A stretch of DNA of 64,000 nt. Source: an uncultured Pelagibacteraceae bacterium. Its GTDB lineage: Bacteria; Pseudomonadota; Alphaproteobacteria; Pelagibacterales; Pelagibacteraceae. How positions within the stretch are numbered: position 1 is the first letter of the stretch; the number at the start of each line of letters is the position of its first letter. Of this stretch, positions 61,935 through 64,000 are shown in pieces. The position numbers were made by a program, and so were the translations under genes. Location of the stretch: assembly GCA_902542235.1 (NCBI GenBank), contig CACBTT010000001.1:1-64000 (forward strand). The letters run 5' to 3'. The notes under the pieces were generated by a model, which saw nothing but the letters and a program-made list of their open reading frames with translations, had not been told where the DNA came from and ran no database searches.

Positions 61935-63326
61935 ATGGCAAAGAAAAAAAATGGTAATGGAAAGTCATACGGACATTCTAATGGTGATGGAATAGCTTCA
62001 AGAAACAAAAGTTTATTGGGACACAACGCTATTTTTACTCCAGAGGTTATGGACGACATTCATATCAAAGCAGAATTAGGAAGATACAGAATGAGAGGAA
62101 TGGCTTTGATGAAAAAGATACCTACTTTTGATGATCTAGTTTTCTTGCCAGGTACATTAACAAGATTTGTTATTGAAGGTTATAGAGAAAAATGTGAGAC
62201 CAAAACTATTATTGGTCCAAGATGTGAAAATCCAATTGAGCTTGATATTCCAGTTTATATTACGGGAATGAGTTTTGGAGCTTTATCTTATGAAGCAAAA
62301 ACTGCATTAGCTAGAGGTGCTACAATGGCTGGTAGCGCAACATGTTCTGGTGAAGGTGGAATGATACCAGATGAGAGAAGATATTCAGAAAAATGGTTTT
62401 ATCAGTGCATACAATCAAGATACGGTTTTAACCCACACCATGCTCAACTAGCTGATGGAATTGAGGTTTTTATTGGACAAGGGCAAAAAGTTGGAATGGG
62501 TGGTCATTTGATGGGTCAAAAAGTTACTGACCAAGTTGCAGAAATGAGATCGCTACCCGCAGGTATTGATCAAAGATCTCCGGCAAGACATCCTGATTGG
62601 TTGGGTCCAGATGATTTAGCTTTAAAAGTTCAAGAACTTAGAGAATTAACAAAAAACAAAGTGCCAATTCAATTAAAACTTGGAGCAGCTAAAGTGTATG
62701 ATGATGTAAGGATGGCAGCAAAATGTGATCCAGACTCAATTTATCTTGATGGAATGGAGGGTTCAACTGGTGCTGGGCCACACATTGCAGCTGCAAACAC
62801 AGGAATCCCTGGAATTGCTGGAATTAGAGAAGCAAGAAGAGCTTTGGATGACGTAGGTAAAACTGGAAAAGTAACTTTAATTTATGCAGGTGGTGTTAGA
62901 GATGGAGCAGATATGGCTAAAGCTTTAGCACTTGGTGCAGACGCAATTGCAATCGGAACAGGTGCAATGGTGGCTTTAAATTGTAATAAGGAAATACCAG
63001 AATCTAACTTTGAAAAAGAAATGGGTGTTCCCGCAGGTCATTGCTATCACTGTCACACGGGTAGATGTCCGGTAGGAGTTGCTACTCAAGATCCTAAATT
63101 AAGAAAAAGATTAAATCCTGATGATGCAGCATTAAGAGTGTATAATTACTTGCATGCGATGACATTGGAGGCTCAGTTGTTGGCTAGAGCATGTGGTAAA
63201 ACAAATATTCACTCGCTAGAACCAGAAGATATGGCTGCATTAACAATGGAGGCGTCTGCTTTAGCTAAAGTGCCTCTTGCAGGAACAAATCATACAGTAG
63301 GAGTTAAAGATTTCCATAAAATCTAA
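61935..63326 (+). CDS. mgsC: N-methylglutamate synthase subunit C (FMN glutamate synthase domain, GlxD-like)
   Basis: This 463-residue TIM-barrel FMN protein has PVYITGMSFGALSYEAKTAL (about 98-117), LDGMEGSTGAGPHIAA (about 274-289), GGVRDGADMAKALALGADAIAIGTGAM (FMN phosphate site, about 319-345), and the Fe-S segment CYHCHTGRCPVGVATQDP (about 375-392). It makes N-methylglutamate from 2-oxoglutarate and the group supplied by MgsAB. A Gly/Lys-rich N-terminus precedes it. Starts one base after mgsB. Confidence 0.92.
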   Translation: MAKKKNGNGKSYGHSNGDGIASRNKSLLGHNAIFTPEVMDDIHIKAELGRYRMRGMALMKKIPTFDDLVFLPGTLTRFVIEGYREKCETKTIIGPRCENPIELDIPVYITGMSFGALSYEAKTALARGATMAGSATCSGEGGMIPDERRYSEKWFYQCIQSRYGFNPHHAQLADGIEVFIGQGQKVGMGGHLMGQKVTDQVAEMRSLPAGIDQRSPARHPDWLGPDDLALKVQELRELTKNKVPIQLKLGAAKVYDDVRMAAKCDPDSIYLDGMEGSTGAGPHIAAANTGIPGIAGIREARRALDDVGKTGKVTLIYAGGVRDGADMAKALALGADAIAIGTGAMVALNCNKEIPESNFEKEMGVPAGHCYHCHTGRCPVGVATQDPKLRKRLNPDDAALRVYNYLHAMTLEAQLLARACGKTNIHSLEPEDMAALTMEASALAKVPLAGTNHTVGVKDFHKI

Positions 63327-63334
63327 TAGCAAAT

Positions 63335-63745
63335 ATGCCAAAGAAAAAAGGTAAGAAAAAAGTCAAATCAAAAGAGATCAAAGGTCAATTAGGCAAGAAA
63401 AAAGAGACTGCTAGAGAAAAAATGATTGGCCAAACAATTGGCTATCGATATGACGTTAATCTTTTGCCTGACTATAGTCGACTCACTCCATTTTTAAAAA
63501 AATATATAGAAGCTATGGGTTGGGATGATCTTAATTGGTTAGAAGATGTTCATATGGGTTATGAAGAAAATAGACCTGCTGTATTCGATAGAAATGCTAA
63601 TGGTTGGGTAACGATACCAAGTAAAATAAAATTACCTAACAATCAGCAGGATAGAGATATGATAGCTAGAGAATTATTGGTAAAGTTTCAAATGTCACCG
63701 AATCATCCTCTGGTTGACCTTAAAAAAGCATATTTAAAATTCTAA
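63335..63745 (+). CDS. Conserved-looking hypothetical protein, Lys-rich N-terminus (136 aa)
   Basis: No family is recognised. Residues 1-28 are very Lys-rich (KKKGKKKVKSKE), then a mixed region IGYRYDVNLLPDYSRLTPFLKKYIEAMGWDDLNWLED and an end DRDMIARELLVKFQMSPNHPLVDLKKAYLKF. No signal peptide or helix. The 8-base gap to mgsC and the downstream Amt gene suggest it belongs to the methylamine unit. It could bind nucleic acid, but that is only composition. Confidence 0.65.
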   Translation: MPKKKGKKKVKSKEIKGQLGKKKETAREKMIGQTIGYRYDVNLLPDYSRLTPFLKKYIEAMGWDDLNWLEDVHMGYEENRPAVFDRNANGWVTIPSKIKLPNNQQDRDMIARELLVKFQMSPNHPLVDLKKAYLKF

Positions 63746-63834
63746 TTTTCAATTTCAAGTTGATAAAATAATTATTAACTTCTACTTTTTATAAATAAAA
63801 TAAAATTGTCAGCGTAAAAAAAATTTCATAGAGT

Positions 63835-63851
63835 CTATTAACTATTAATAG
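63835..63851 (+). promoter_or_regulatory. Small hairpin touching the amt ribosome-binding site
   Basis: CTATTAA (63835-63841) and TTAATAG (63845-63851) pair around a 3-base loop. The 3' arm ends in the AGGAG Shine-Dalgarno that precedes the ATG at 63863. An AU-rich stem of this kind might modulate initiation, but its stability is low and it could be chance in this composition. Confidence 0.3.
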
Positions 63852-63862
63852 GAGAGAGAAAT

Positions 63863-64000
63863 ATGACTGATCAATTAGGTGCTCTCACAACCTTATTTAC
63901 AGAATTTTACTATTGGGTAACTGTGGTTCTTATGTTTTTGATCCACGTGGGTTTCTGTATGTATGAGGTTGGGGCATCTCGTTACAAACATCACCAACAT
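63863..64000 (+). CDS. amt: Ammonium/methylammonium transporter, Amt family (N-terminal fragment)
   Basis: The gene starts at the ATG at 63863 with AGGAG eight bases upstream, and the window ends after 46 codons. The first residues MTDQLGALTTLFTEFYYWVTVVLMFLIHVGFCMYEVGASRYKHHQH show a first membrane helix with FLIHVGFCMYEVGASR, matching Amt/AmtB proteins of SAR11. Placed after gmaS-mgsABC, it may import ammonium or methylamine. The rest of the gene is outside the window. Confidence 0.85.
   Translation, partial: MTDQLGALTTLFTEFYYWVTVVLMFLIHVGFCMYEVGASRYKHHQH

Noticed and set aside
1..64000. tRNA/rRNA genes, CRISPR arrays, insertion sequences, prophage or plasmid genes
   Set aside because: None recognised on reading both strands; the gene content and composition look uniform from end to end.

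Overview
The window reads as part of a streamlined, AT-rich marine alphaproteobacterial genome, most likely SAR11 (Pelagibacterales). The reasons are the very low GC by eye, intergenic gaps of a few bases with frequent TAATG/ATGA/TAGTG start-stop overlaps, many Lys/Asn/Ile-rich proteins, and a gene set dominated by uptake and oxidation of methylated osmolytes. No tRNA, rRNA, insertion sequence, prophage gene or CRISPR array was recognised. No gene-free stretch exceeds 300 bases; the longest gaps (about 100-150 bases) hold the regulatory sites listed.

Layout. 1-143: start of a dimethylglycine/sarcosine-dehydrogenase-like flavoprotein, cut by the window edge. 170-4230: Fe(III) ABC transporter (fbpA, a 57-aa Cys-rich peptide, a hairpin, fbpB, fbpC) behind Fur-like boxes. 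4261-6770: lysR, acuI/yhdH, folE. 6828-8299: hisI, a putative 2OG-Fe(II) oxygenase and a DUF2237 gene. 8300-14790: dimethylglycine dehydrogenase with its own ETF and ETF-quinone oxidoreductase, preceded by two small membrane or exported proteins. 14857-17457: methanethiol oxidase, [2Fe-2S] ferredoxin and two CoA-binding proteins. 17518-23085: ergothioneine genes egtB-egtD continuing into a methyltransferase, a Rieske oxygenase, a small kinase, a nucleotidyltransferase and a crotonase. 23190-25957: a folate reductase plus DmdA-like demethylase pair, then a 35-aa membrane peptide and a Yip1-like protein. 25954-29351: a four-gene set of largely unknown function (M19-like protein, 550-aa protein, DUF3726, 55-aa zinc ribbon). 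29456-34201: purEK, SRAP, GNAT, a hypothetical and a folate/biopterin-type transporter. 34205-41103: sarcosine-oxidase-type soxBDAG divergent from fhs. 41100-50279: sugar ABC transporter with a GH63-type hydrolase, Fe-alcohol dehydrogenase, glutamine amidotransferase and gpsA-like dehydrogenase. 50279-54347: TMAO/betaine transporter tmoXVW. 54489-64000: tdm, a small winged-helix-like protein, an FAD protein, gmaS, mgsABC, an unknown protein and the start of an Amt transporter.

Together the genes describe import of methylated amines (TMAO, betaines, methylamine), removal of their methyl groups onto tetrahydrofolate by several GcvT-fold enzymes, handling of the resulting C1 units by a reductase-like protein and Fhs, and release or scavenging of ammonium. 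Reduced flavins feed the quinone pool through ETF. Regulation seems sparse: Fur-like boxes, a LysR, a small wHTH-like protein, palindromes, RNA hairpins directly after three solute-binding-protein genes, and a possible pseudoknot leader at gmaS. The least explained parts are the DUF3726/550-aa cluster, the genes downstream of egtBD, and the small Cys-rich peptides.
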